A stretch of 64,000 nt of DNA from Liolophura sinensis (Eukaryota > Mollusca > Polyplacophora > Chitonida > Chitonidae). Shown here piece after piece: positions 43,501 through 52,946 of the stretch. The first letter of the stretch is position 1, and every line of letters begins with the position of its first letter. The position numbers were made by a program, and so were the translations under genes. The stretch covers positions 10,401,717 to 10,465,716 of the forward strand of contig NC_088305.1 in assembly GCF_032854445.1 (NCBI RefSeq), read 5' to 3'. The notes under the pieces were generated by a model. It made no database searches. It saw only the letters and a list, made by a program, of their open reading frames with translations, and was not told the DNA's origin.

Positions 43501-45661
43501 GCAAGGACCAGATGGGCAGTTTTACATCCCAGGTGTGGGCAAGTGAATTTTTTTCTGTAGTTTTTGTTAATAATTTTTCATTTTGTTTTTGTTAATTTGT
43601 TTTAGACAATAATTGTAGAAGTATTACCCTTATTCATAGGGATATTTAGCTACCATCCACCTTTAGAGGTCGAAATAAAAAATATGTCCTCTTTAGACAG
43701 ATTGGCTGGTGTCAGATATGATTGGGAAAGAATTACCTCCCTTTGATAGATCTTGGTCATTGTGAGCAACATAACCAAGCTATAGAACTGCTGACTGAAG
43801 GTGTAAAGCTAGAACAAGTTCAGAGTGGAAAAAGTCCATATGACAAGATGCTTGTAGCTATAGCATTGGGAAGAAATGGGATAAACATGGTGATTACCTT
43901 TTGGATCAATACGTGTGTGCGCATTTTTTTTTTTTTTTTTTTTCCGTCATTGACAGTGGACACTTGAATGCTAATTAGGTCCTGAAAATGTGGAGAATTT
44001 GTGATATGTTAAAACAGAAATAAACACTATCCTTCAGCTAAATGCTGATATGGTGAGTCTCTCTGGTATTATGATATATACAAACATATATTACAGCAAC
44101 AAGTCATTTACTTTAGGAAGTTTTAGCCAGTGTGCACCACGATGTCTAGATTAACATTGTGTTTCTTTTTTTTTTTGTCTGATTCTGAATTGTTTGCTTT
44201 TAGTGGGTGGTACGAATGTCCAGGCTTATCAGATAGCTACATCAGGTGCTTTACCCCAGGGAGTTGTCATGACAACAGCAGGCGGGGCCATTGCCAGTCA
44301 ACAACAAATGTCAGAGGAGGCAGCAAGGAAACGAGAACTCCGGTTATTAAAGAACAGGTAAAACAGTTTGATTCATACATGATACATTCAAAATATGGCT
44401 GTTAAAAATTTGTCATCTGCAGGTATTGTCTAAAAGAGTGAAAGGTTAAAGTTCTGAGCGGCTTGTTCACCAACAGAGATGATGTATTAGTGCTCTAGTA
44501 AACCATGAAATACCTGTCGATGAGATAGCTGTGTCCTGCGCAATGTTGTCGGGGCCCAAACTGGATTGACCATTGTTCCGTGGCAATATGCAAGTACTAT
44601 GTTGCCCGTTGACCATAAATCGTTATGGGAATAGCATTGATGTACAAGTGATATCACAGATTGGATGGAATTTACTGTTGTTAAAGTGCTGTTAAATTTA
44701 CATATGTTGTTAAATTTACATATGTTAAGTGCAAGTCATGGCTGTCGGATTTTATCTACAAATTCTTCCACACTTACAAAGTAAAAGTGTAGTGAAAGTG
44801 AAGTGTAGACTAAACTGGTATAGTAGACCCTGAATATTGTAGGAAACTCTTGCTGTTAGAATAGTTTTTCGAACAGAAGACTGATTTGATTGTGGTATTA
44901 ATTTGACAGGCTTGTTGAATGGCCTGGAAGCCTGGAGACCTCGAATCAAACCGGGTCAGGTCATAACAAAGTTACAGTGTTATTATTAAAGAATATAAAG
45001 TTACCTCCCTTGCTATCATTCGGACATCTGTGCAGATCAATGTTATGATGTTAGTATCCTGCAAATGGTACTAAATCCCTGTCTTGCTCAGGGAATTTGT
45101 GAATTCACTCGTCAGTGTCGTGAGAGTAAGCGGTTGACGACGTTCATATGGCCTTTTCGCAATCCTAATGGCATGGCTTTGCTCAGTCTTAACATTTGTG
45201 GAAGACCACTTCACTACCACCAAAATAGGTGTGCATATCTTGATGTCGCAGATGAGAAAGCTAGCATTAACATGCCAAAGGTTATTGATTACCAAGCAAC
45301 TTTCGTTTCCTCTACCCGTACAACTGACTGCCATCATACAAGTCAAAAATATTTGGATATGATGTTGAAACAATCAAATAAATAAAAAAAAGGATTTAAT
45401 CATAATTCAGAGGAGTACTCCAGCTATCTGTCAGGTTAATTTCCTTGATAGATGCACTTATCATTATATCTAATGTAAACACGATTAACTTACCAGTGCA
45501 ATGTATCTACTTTCAGGGATGCTGCCAGGGAATGTAGGCGGAAAAAGAAAGACTATGTGAAGTGTTTAGAAAACAGGGTAGCTGTCCTTGAGAACCAGAA
45601 CAAGACATTAATAGAAGAGTTGAAGGCTCTCAAAGAATTATATTGTCAGAAAGACGGGTAG
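40431..45661 (+). CDS. CREB: CREB-family bZIP transcription factor, complete (290 aa, six coding exons)
   Basis: cAMP/Ca-responsive activator that binds CRE DNA as a dimer and recruits CBP after phosphorylation. Exons: 40431-40598, 42469-42551, 42639-42802, 43374-43532, 44204-44357, 45517-45661; all phases join. Seen: a glutamine-containing N-terminus (1-56); kinase-inducible domain with the PKA site RRPSYRKILNEL (phospho-acceptor Ser82); a Thr/Gln-rich activation segment (140-192, TIQITTHPDG); a bZIP at the C-terminus with basic region RKRELRLLKNRDAARECRRK (about 230-255), the KKKDYVKCLENRVAVLE hinge and the leucine zipper to residue 290. The 290-aa length is in the range of CREB1-type proteins, and KID and bZIP are both intact, so this is an activator rather than an ICER-like repressor. 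The start is the first ATG after the acceptor at 40423. Skipping of the 83-nt KID exon would frameshift. Confidence 0.97.
40599..42468. other. CREB intron between coding exons 1 and 2
   Basis: Contains one inverted SINE (41820-42010) and otherwise unassigned sequence. Open frames on both strands at 40789-41256 show no domain. Confidence 0.6.
41820..42010 (-). mobile_element. SINE family A (inverted) in CREB intron
   Basis: gctgtactcaagaatatttt ... cattatggtgggaggaaacg ... gagctggacttgaactcata; head truncated. Confidence 0.8.
42469..42551 (+). CDS. CREB: CREB coding exon 2 (KID, PKA site)
   Basis: VTAVDEDLSDDPDGRRRREI LARRPSYR; contains the RRPSY phosphorylation site. 27 codons plus 2 nt; donor GTAGCT. 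Confidence 0.97.
42639..42802 (+). CDS. CREB: CREB coding exon 3 (rest of KID)
   Basis: KILNELSSSETSAIPGVAKI EEE... to YQSSP; the intron to exon 2 is only 87 bp. Donor GTAGTA. Confidence 0.97.
43161..43218. repeat. (GT)n-rich microsatellite
   Basis: Imperfect GT/GC dinucleotide run (ggtgtgtgtgtgtgcacgtg ...), in the intron before CREB coding exon 4. Confidence 0.9.
43374..43532 (+). CDS. CREB: CREB coding exon 4 (Q2-like activation region)
   Basis: TIQITTHPDGTLVTQGLQTL ... QYAQGPDGQFYIP. Acceptor aattccag, donor GTGTGG. Confidence 0.95.
44204..44357 (+). CDS. CREB: CREB coding exon 5 (start of basic region)
   Basis: GGTNVQAYQIATSGALPQGV ... EEAARKRELRLLKNR; the basic region is split by the conserved intron before DAARECR. 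Donor GTAAAA. Confidence 0.97.
44920..45385 (+). mobile_element. Probable SINE (diverged), intron before the last CREB exon
   Basis: A tRNA-head-like word gagacctcgaatcaaaccgg gtcaggtcataacaaag at 44934 and a terminal caatcaaataaataaaaaaa at 45371 bracket about 460 bp; the middle is not recognised. Confidence 0.5.
45517..45661 (+). CDS. CREB: CREB coding exon 6 (basic region and leucine zipper, stop)
   Basis: DAARECRRKKKDYVKCLENR VAVLENQNKTLIEELKALKE then LYCQKDG and TAG at 45659-45661. Confidence 0.98.
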
Positions 45662-48600
45662 GCGGACTGGTAAAAACCTTCCCAAAGACAATAATTCAGG
45701 ACTCTCATACAACTTGGGAGGGAGGCTGTGAATGACGGTGTGTGTTTTAAAAACTTTAGATGGAATGTTTTAATCTCTGGATCTGAAACAGGATGGAAGT
45801 CATCGTGCCTATGTGTTTGTTTCCAGTTGCTGTGGACTGACTGGTGCCCAGGAAAGAGAGAAATGTGAAGCAGAGAAACTGTTGTTGGCACTCGATACTT
45901 GACTTGCCTTATTTTACATGGAAAAGGTTGGGCACCTTGCCCAAGTGTTTTATGGGTGGCATTTGGATTAATGTGTTCACTGAACTGCAGTGTCGTGGGG
46001 TAGACATACACTCAAGTATACCCTTTTAGCCAATGGATATGTGCTTTGACTGAGTTTTTCCAGGTAGTCCATGTTCAACTGACAAGGTTGACAGATGTGC
46101 ATAATGTAAATAGTTCACAAATCTTTAACTGAACTGCCTGGTGCAATCCTTTGACTGATATGCCCTTGTTTGATAGATAACCTACTTGACGATGTTGTAG
46201 TCCGTGTGATCTGTCTGTCTGATTAGGGTGCCATGGTAACTCCTATTTGAGTTGCCCCAAAGGCCTTACTGTACTGAGTGTATATTTTGAGGGGTGTAAG
46301 AGGAGGATTTGTCTGCTTTCTGTTAATGGTCACCTCACTACAAGTAATGATGGATTACTCATTATATGTTAAAAGCACATACAGTTCAAGAACATGGTAA
46401 AGTGAAATGATTTTCAAATTTTAACTGGGATTTAAGTGTAACAGTTCTATGAGACGTTGTTGCCAAGTTTTATGCTTGTACATGTACGTTCATATATTTT
46501 GACTTTTTTTTTTTTGATGACTTAAATGTTTGAACCTGATACATATATTACAGATATATACACCATATATTAGTTTGAAATGCGGAAACGATATGACCAG
46601 GAATAAAGTGAATTATGTTCACTTGTCTTGAAATGCAGGTATTTCACACTCAAGAACAGTTATGGGCAGTAAAATATATAGATTAACTCAACTGCAGGAA
46701 TCGGTATCAGTACCTGTATTCCAAAGAATTCACTTAACCATTTGTACCAAACTGTTAAAAGGTGTGAAATACTTATAATTTAAACAGTTGATTTTGTGTA
46801 CAGTAATATGCTGGTTTCTGTGTTCATTTTGATCTGAGCCTGCACACTCATCATTATTAATGGGACAATTAATTTACTGTGGATAGTGTAAGCAAGACAA
46901 AGGCATCTGAAGGGCTACTTTTTGAGCTGTTCAAGTGGAAATGTAGCGTTTTTGAAAAAAATGGTAAGAAATATACTTTATGAATTACATTTAGTTGTGA
47001 CGACCTGACACAGATGAAATAATGTATTTCAGGTGTGAAATTTAATTCTGCTGTGTGGTACATGTCTGATATAAAAACTTGGTGATAAATTGATAACATT
47101 AATAGGATGGCATGCTCCAAGTGAAACAAGTATGTTCATGTTATTTATTGCAATTATTTATTTCTTTTTTGCAGTTTTTCTAACGCTGTTAATATTGAAT
47201 TGAAGCCTTCACTTAAAATGGGTACATGTAATCGAGGGTAAACTTTTTATTTCATTAGGCTGAAAGAAATCGGCGAAACCAAAACAAGTTTATAGCTTGT
47301 TACACACTTGAACTAATAATTTGTGATTCGAATAAGGCTTCAACCAAATTCTGGTTTTAATGTTTAACAACATATTGAGTGATACTCGTAATAGGTACTC
47401 CTTGCAAATTCACCAGTATTAAATTTAAACAATATCATTTTATTTTTTTTTAAAAAGTCATAGCCAGCAACTTAATCTGCAATATTTTTTCAGCATACTT
47501 GAACCATATCATGGTTATATGGTAGCTTTTTTTTTCTGTTTTTTTTAAATTCACACGTTTATGGATTGGAATACAGTGTAGCATTCATTTTGAAACTCCC
47601 TTGTACAGTTTTGATGTAAATAAGAGCTATGTGTATGAGAATTATATACTGCATATTTTATTGACTGTACAGAAGTTAAAAAAGGCTGGGACATATGATG
47701 GACATATTGCTCGGTTCCAATCTTAATGGCTGTCTGCCATTTGAATTCTGGTGCTGACTCCATTGTACATGTAGCTAATGAAAAAAAAAATGAGATGTTA
47801 CGTCATGTTAAGCCCTACATTAAAGTATCAGGGGACTTGTTCATGCTACATAATACATTCGTCTTGCAGTTCCGTGTATTGATAAAATTCTAGATTTTTT
47901 TCATTTTGAAAAGATGTTCATTACATTTAGAGTGAAAATGTGCAAGTGTCATAACTTTTTTTGTAAAATTCCCAGATTTATGGGGGTTCTTGTGTAAAGT
48001 TGATCTGCCATTAGACTGACTTTTAGCAGATAGTCTGAAACAGCTGGTAGTAGGCGCGCTAACTGAAGCAAGTGTCCAGCATTTTGTCATATCTGCATTG
48101 TAGTAGGCTACAGTTAGCTGTAGGTTTTAAACATTAGGTACACCTAATGATGACCATTAGACCTTGACCACTTTAAAGGCTCTTCGAGAATGTATAATAA
48201 CTGCAAGTTGGGAACCAGCCTACCTCCTTTAGTGTTGTTGTACATTTAACATTCAGCTTTCATTTCTTTGTCAGAAAATATGGTGTGTGGTAATTTGTGT
48301 AATGGAAAGTTAGTAGGCTACCTGCAGGACGATTTTTCGTAAGAAATGGGTATATTACGATTATGGCGTGCCAAAATATGGTCGGAAGCATGTGAATGTT
48401 AGTGGTATCAGGCTTATTAAGTGTAAGTGGTTTTATACTGTTTCTGTAACTGGAGAAGGTAACTTTTATGGTAATTGTTGATATTTCTGGATAGTTTGAT
48501 GGTAATTTTCATGGTAATCTCCAGTTCTGTGGTGTTGTCCATTGGTTACTGCCACATTGAAGTGGACTCCAAGCACAGGCGAGGTTCTTCCATACCTTTG

Positions 48601-48960
48601 CTGCCTTGGAAAGGGAGTAAAAACAATTTCTAGTATTAAGGGGACGCCGCATGTAAGTAAAAACACTCACCCATCGTTTCAGCAAAAGAGTGCTTCGTTT
48701 TATGGATATCTGGATATTCATTTTCTTGTGTACGCGATCATAGTTTTACATGTACTTGTTGGTTTGTTGTGTTAGTTGTTTTGCCAGAAATCCGTTGGCT
48801 CCCATATTCCGGTTGTCGTGTATGAATTTCATCTGGTGGTATGCCTAACATATAAAGGATTTTCATTGGTATCCATGTTCTTGTCTGACTAGTGTCGAGC
48901 AAATCTAGTTAAATAAACAATGAATTTCCTTTTGTTTATTATATATTTACAATAAATGAT
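45662..48960 (+). other. CREB: Probable long 3' UTR of CREB
   Basis: Repeat-free AT-rich sequence after the stop. Candidate poly(A) signals are AATAAA at 46602-46607, 48912-48917 and 48951-48956. TGTAAATA (Pumilio-type) occurs at 46105-46112 and 47615-47622. The end of the transcript is inferred, not seen. Confidence 0.6.
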
Positions 48961-49920
48961 TTCAACAAAATTCGGTAGTTTTATCATACTTTATATCGTC
49001 TTGGCTCCCCCTCCATCGCCCATCTTCATATGCATGCGACAGTTTTGTAGCTATTTAATTGTCATGTTTTGTATTTCGAACGCCGTGCGTCCACTCTTTC
49101 CATTTTTGCAGCTCAACTTTAACGCACTGACGATACCTTGGATATTTGTAAGCGGTCGCCCCCATTTTTCCAAAAGCCGAAAAAAGGCCGAATTTGCTTC
49201 TTCGTAGCCTCCTCCACACATAACTAAGGGTTTTTGGCTAATTTTCAAAACCTGAGAGATAAATTTAAATCAGTTACCAAGTATTTGCTTTGGGAAACGG
49301 TCTGGACAAAATTGCTAGTCGGCTTACTGGGTCATAGCCTTTGCACTTTTTGTGAAACCGTTTAACGGGTACATGGGATTAAGATAGATTTTGCAGAATG
49401 CCAAAAAAAGAGAGATGCAACGTCAGAGAATACCAAGCCACTATAGCTATGATCCATAAATCCCACCGTGGAATGTGTTTACAGTTAGTCAAACTGATAT
49501 ACGTTAAGTTAGACTTTGGTATAATTGTCATCCGTCCTTCTGTCGAAGTTTACTTCAATTTTGAGCTGTGTTTTCCTTAAAGCTAGGAAGTCATTACCAT
49601 TAATGATGTGTTCAGGAATTTAATAAAGATTGCCTGGCATGGGAAGCTATAAGATAGGGAAATACAGATAGCACATATACTGTACATATACCCAACGCTG
49701 AAAACGTCGAACTGCGCTTGTGAATGTCTTGGTTCTGGGGTACTTAAGACAAAAATATGTGAAGGTCAAGAAGAGGCCTCGCTTTTTCATCTCTCTGTTT
49801 ATGTATAAACATGCTCTAGTAGAATGTATAGTTCCATCGTGTTGGTGTTGTGCTTGGACGTCAAGGGACATAGTTGGCCGATCGGGCTGTATGCCAAGAA
49901 AGGAAGATGGCGAAAGTCTG
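48961..49920. other. Intergenic, nothing recognised
   Basis: Unique-looking sequence with no supported exon or repeat. Confidence 0.45.
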
Positions 49921-49924
49921 CCAA

Positions 49925-50115
49925 GGCCGTGCTGCTGGGGACCGTGTAATATGCTACTATTTATGCATTTACGTGAACCATAAGGACAAAACCCTAACTG
50001 AGGTAAATCGATAAGAGGTCGTATATCACCTGTTATATCACCGGCTGGCCATTTGGCAGGTATCACTCTGTCGTCGCTGCTCAGTTTTTACTCTGACTGC
50101 TGTACGCTTTTAATT
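49925..50115 (-). repeat. Dispersed repeat family D, copy 4 (inverted)
   Basis: tgctactatttatgcattta cgtgaacca ... gaggtcgtatatcacctgtt ... ggccatttggcaggtatcac matches the copies at 22385 and 56500 in the same orientation. Confidence 0.7.
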
Positions 50116-50571
50116 ATATTTCAGGACAACCCATTTGAAAAGTATAAAAGAGTTTCGTTGACAGGCTCTTATTTAATGGAAATCCAGATTTTATCTTCAA
50201 CTAACGAAAATAATCCACGGAATGGAACCAGAAAATCCCCCAGGCAAACCTGTACACAATGTCTTCACATGGCTGCCAAGAGTTATGAAAACCCGTTGAA
50301 AACTTTATTGCGGTACCCTTAGTGTCGCTAATTAGGTCTCGTTTCATTCAATTCCAAATTTTATCTTCAAATGGAAGACTACTTAGGCAATCATAATTCA
50401 CAGAAAGGAAATCGTACAAACATGAAAAGCTCACGCACATGTACTGCAGTATTGTCAATGAAACACCTTCTACGTTTCAAGAAAATCCGTAAATAAATGA
50501 AAAGAGTTGTGCTGACTAGATGGAACGGACATGGCACAACAGATGAACAAGTAGACAGGGAGGACTCATCG

Positions 50572-50625
50572 CCATATCCCACAAGCATTATATATCCCAC
50601 AAGCATTATATATCCCACAAGCATT
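50572..50625. repeat. 18-bp tandem repeat, 3 copies
   Basis: tatcccacaagcattata repeated three times head to tail. Confidence 0.92.
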
Positions 50626-50639
50626 AAATATATCGAGGA

Positions 50640-51695
50640 ATAAAAATGGGCAATACGGCCATCGCGCATAAAATGGCCAACAATAAATGGCTACATACAT
50701 AGGTTCTACTGAATTAACGTACAGTATAGATGAGTATAGATTTATTATCAGTTGGCTCATTCCAGTATTCGTTATGGCATTAAATTGGCCATACAGTATA
50801 GTTAATGGCCATATAGACTAAAGAGTATAGTTAACCTTCAGAAACTATGCGTCCAAACAGATCGTGTACCGTGTAGCCATACACCAAAATGTACGTTTCA
50901 GGTCAATGCTCGCAAGGTACGAGAACGACGCCGTATAATCTGTACATGGTTATCTAGACACTACGGGGAGGTTCCTACACGGGTAGCCATCCAATCTGAC
51001 GAGATTTGGTCGAGAAATGAACTAGTATCATCGAGATTTGCAAGGGCTTATCGTTGAAGTCTCGTTGAAATCTCCTCAGAATGTCGCCCAACTCTCGTCT
51101 GAATCTCGATTGTCGTGTATACAAGTTGTTCCGAGGTTTGTGGCAAATGTGCGAAAGAGAACATGGCCACATCCGACTTCCATAGATTCTTTCGCTTACC
51201 TATCGAATCATCTGTTTCATTCATGCATGTAAAAAGCATGTCGTATACAGAAAACAGTGTGAAATCAAGTACAGAAAATCTGTTTCGTTTATTATTAATT
51301 CCATCACAGATTCATTCATTTATTTGATTCTTTTGAGTTCACCATCTCTTTCAATATTATATGTTTCCGCGTATAGCACGTCACAATGCCGTCCAACACA
51401 ATGTGATCTTCAGCAAAGTTTCGGTTGGGCAAAACAGCAACATGAGTGCCATCAAGAGCGTCAAAAACCACGGCTCCACGAATAGTTCTGTGGAAGAATC
51501 TACAGATTCCCTGACCAAGGGCAGTTTTGAACCCTCGTGTTCTCTATAGCGACCAAAAAACATGCATCATAACACACACATTAATGAGACTTTAATCCAG
51601 ACTAGTAATAATACCGGTATTAAGTCTAAATACACTTTCTGCAATTTGTGATATAAACTAATACATAAACACAGATGAACGCAATTGTACAGATT
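50640..51695. other. Intergenic, unassigned
   Basis: Several short frames on both strands, none recognisable. Possibly an old transposon, but no structural proof. Confidence 0.35.
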
Positions 51696-51699
51696 TTAA

Positions 51700-51918
51700 A
51701 GTCTTGAGCGTGAAACACCAATAATATATGTAAATAAATAAATAAACGCATAAGTGCATTACATTTAGGGTAGTGTAGCTTACATGTGTTACTCAAATCG
51801 CAATGGTACGGCGTAAAACGCCAAATACATAAATCAAATCACGATGCGCAACTGGAAAATAAAATATTCCTGAATACGTCGTAAAACACAAGTCAAATAA
51901 ATAAATACATAAATAATC
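51700..51918 (+). mobile_element. SINE family A tail fragments, tandem
   Basis: Three copies of a tail word: gtgaaacaccaataatatat ... aaataaataaa; ggcgtaaaacgccaaataca; gtcgtaaaacacaagtcaaa taaataaata. Confidence 0.65.
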
Positions 51919-52379
51919 AAATCGCGATGTGACGTTTAGGAAGGATCAAACAAATTATTAAATTACCATGTACACAAAGTTTTTTTCCCTTTTCCCTTTC
52001 ATATTGAGAAGTTCACTGATATAATGTATAATCTATTTCTAATACTACCATTACCATATTTTATATATAACCTGGCGCATGCGTGTTAGTTAATGGAGAG
52101 TCTTTCCCGGTTATGGTAACTGAGACCGAAGCTGTGTTGATCGTTGTTTATTCCTACCTTTGCGATCCCATTTAGTGAGCAAACTGGTAATGTAGTACTC
52201 GTGTATTACAAGAGAACAATGGTCTATCCGGCTTGGACCGGAGCCGCCATCCCGTGGGAATAGGTACCTCATTATAGGTGGTATCGTACAGAATATGAAG
52301 GCTACATTAAGTGCTTTTAGAGGCCAATGTATGTGTTCCATACAGCTGAAAGCGGCACTCTCTAACCGGTTGCCCATAC

Positions 52380-52692
52380 TCCTTACAGCGCATGCGTAGC
52401 TCTCTACTTTCGCTTTATATCACTGCCACCACTAGCAAATTTTATACAGAAATCTTGAATAACTCCGAGGTCACTATGGTCATGGTGATAATGCAGGAAT
52501 TTGTCTAAAGCTTTGTCTCTGTTATACTCGATACATGCATATAGATTCGTTTATTTAAACTATGCACAATATGATTATAACGGACACCTGAAATAACTGT
52601 TTCGATGAATGCTGACTATAGCTTGTTTAGTGGTGGCAGTAATGCAAAAAGTGAGCTTAGCGAGCGGCACATGCACTGCAGGGAGTATGCCG
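52380..52692. mobile_element. MITE family M1, copy 3, in the 3' flank of the SDR gene
   Basis: Left ccttacagcgcatgcgtagc ... atcactgccaccactagcaa; right gtttagtggtggcagtaatg ... cacatgcactgcagggag, about 60-bp inverted ends. Its right end lies 40 bp beyond the SDR stop codon, and it contains TTTATT (AATAAA on the minus strand) at 52550-52555. Confidence 0.87.
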
Positions 52693-52731
52693 GCCGCTAA
52701 CAAGCACTCTATTCAAACTTAAACTGTCTCT

Positions 52732-52946
52732 TCACTGGATTCCTTGTGGGAGAGGAATTCTTCCTCCCAAGATGGTGTCGGCAAACCATTCCGGACTCCA
52801 CCGAATCAGTTGGAATAACGTGTTGGCGTCCCAGCCCACCTTGTATCTATACTTTGGGTATTTTGCCGTAAGCGCATGGGTGTAGGCATCTACCACTTTG
52901 TGAACGGCGTTAGACGTCACCAGCTTTAGGAAGGCTGTCGTCTCCA
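52732..52946 (-). CDS. SDR coding exon 4 (C-terminus)
   Basis: ETTAFLKLVTSNAVHKVVDA YTHALTAKYPKYRYKVGWDA ... ending RIPLPQGIQ; YP-x-x-RY-x-x-GWDA is the usual C-terminal block of the family. Acceptor tgttttcag. Confidence 0.95.
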
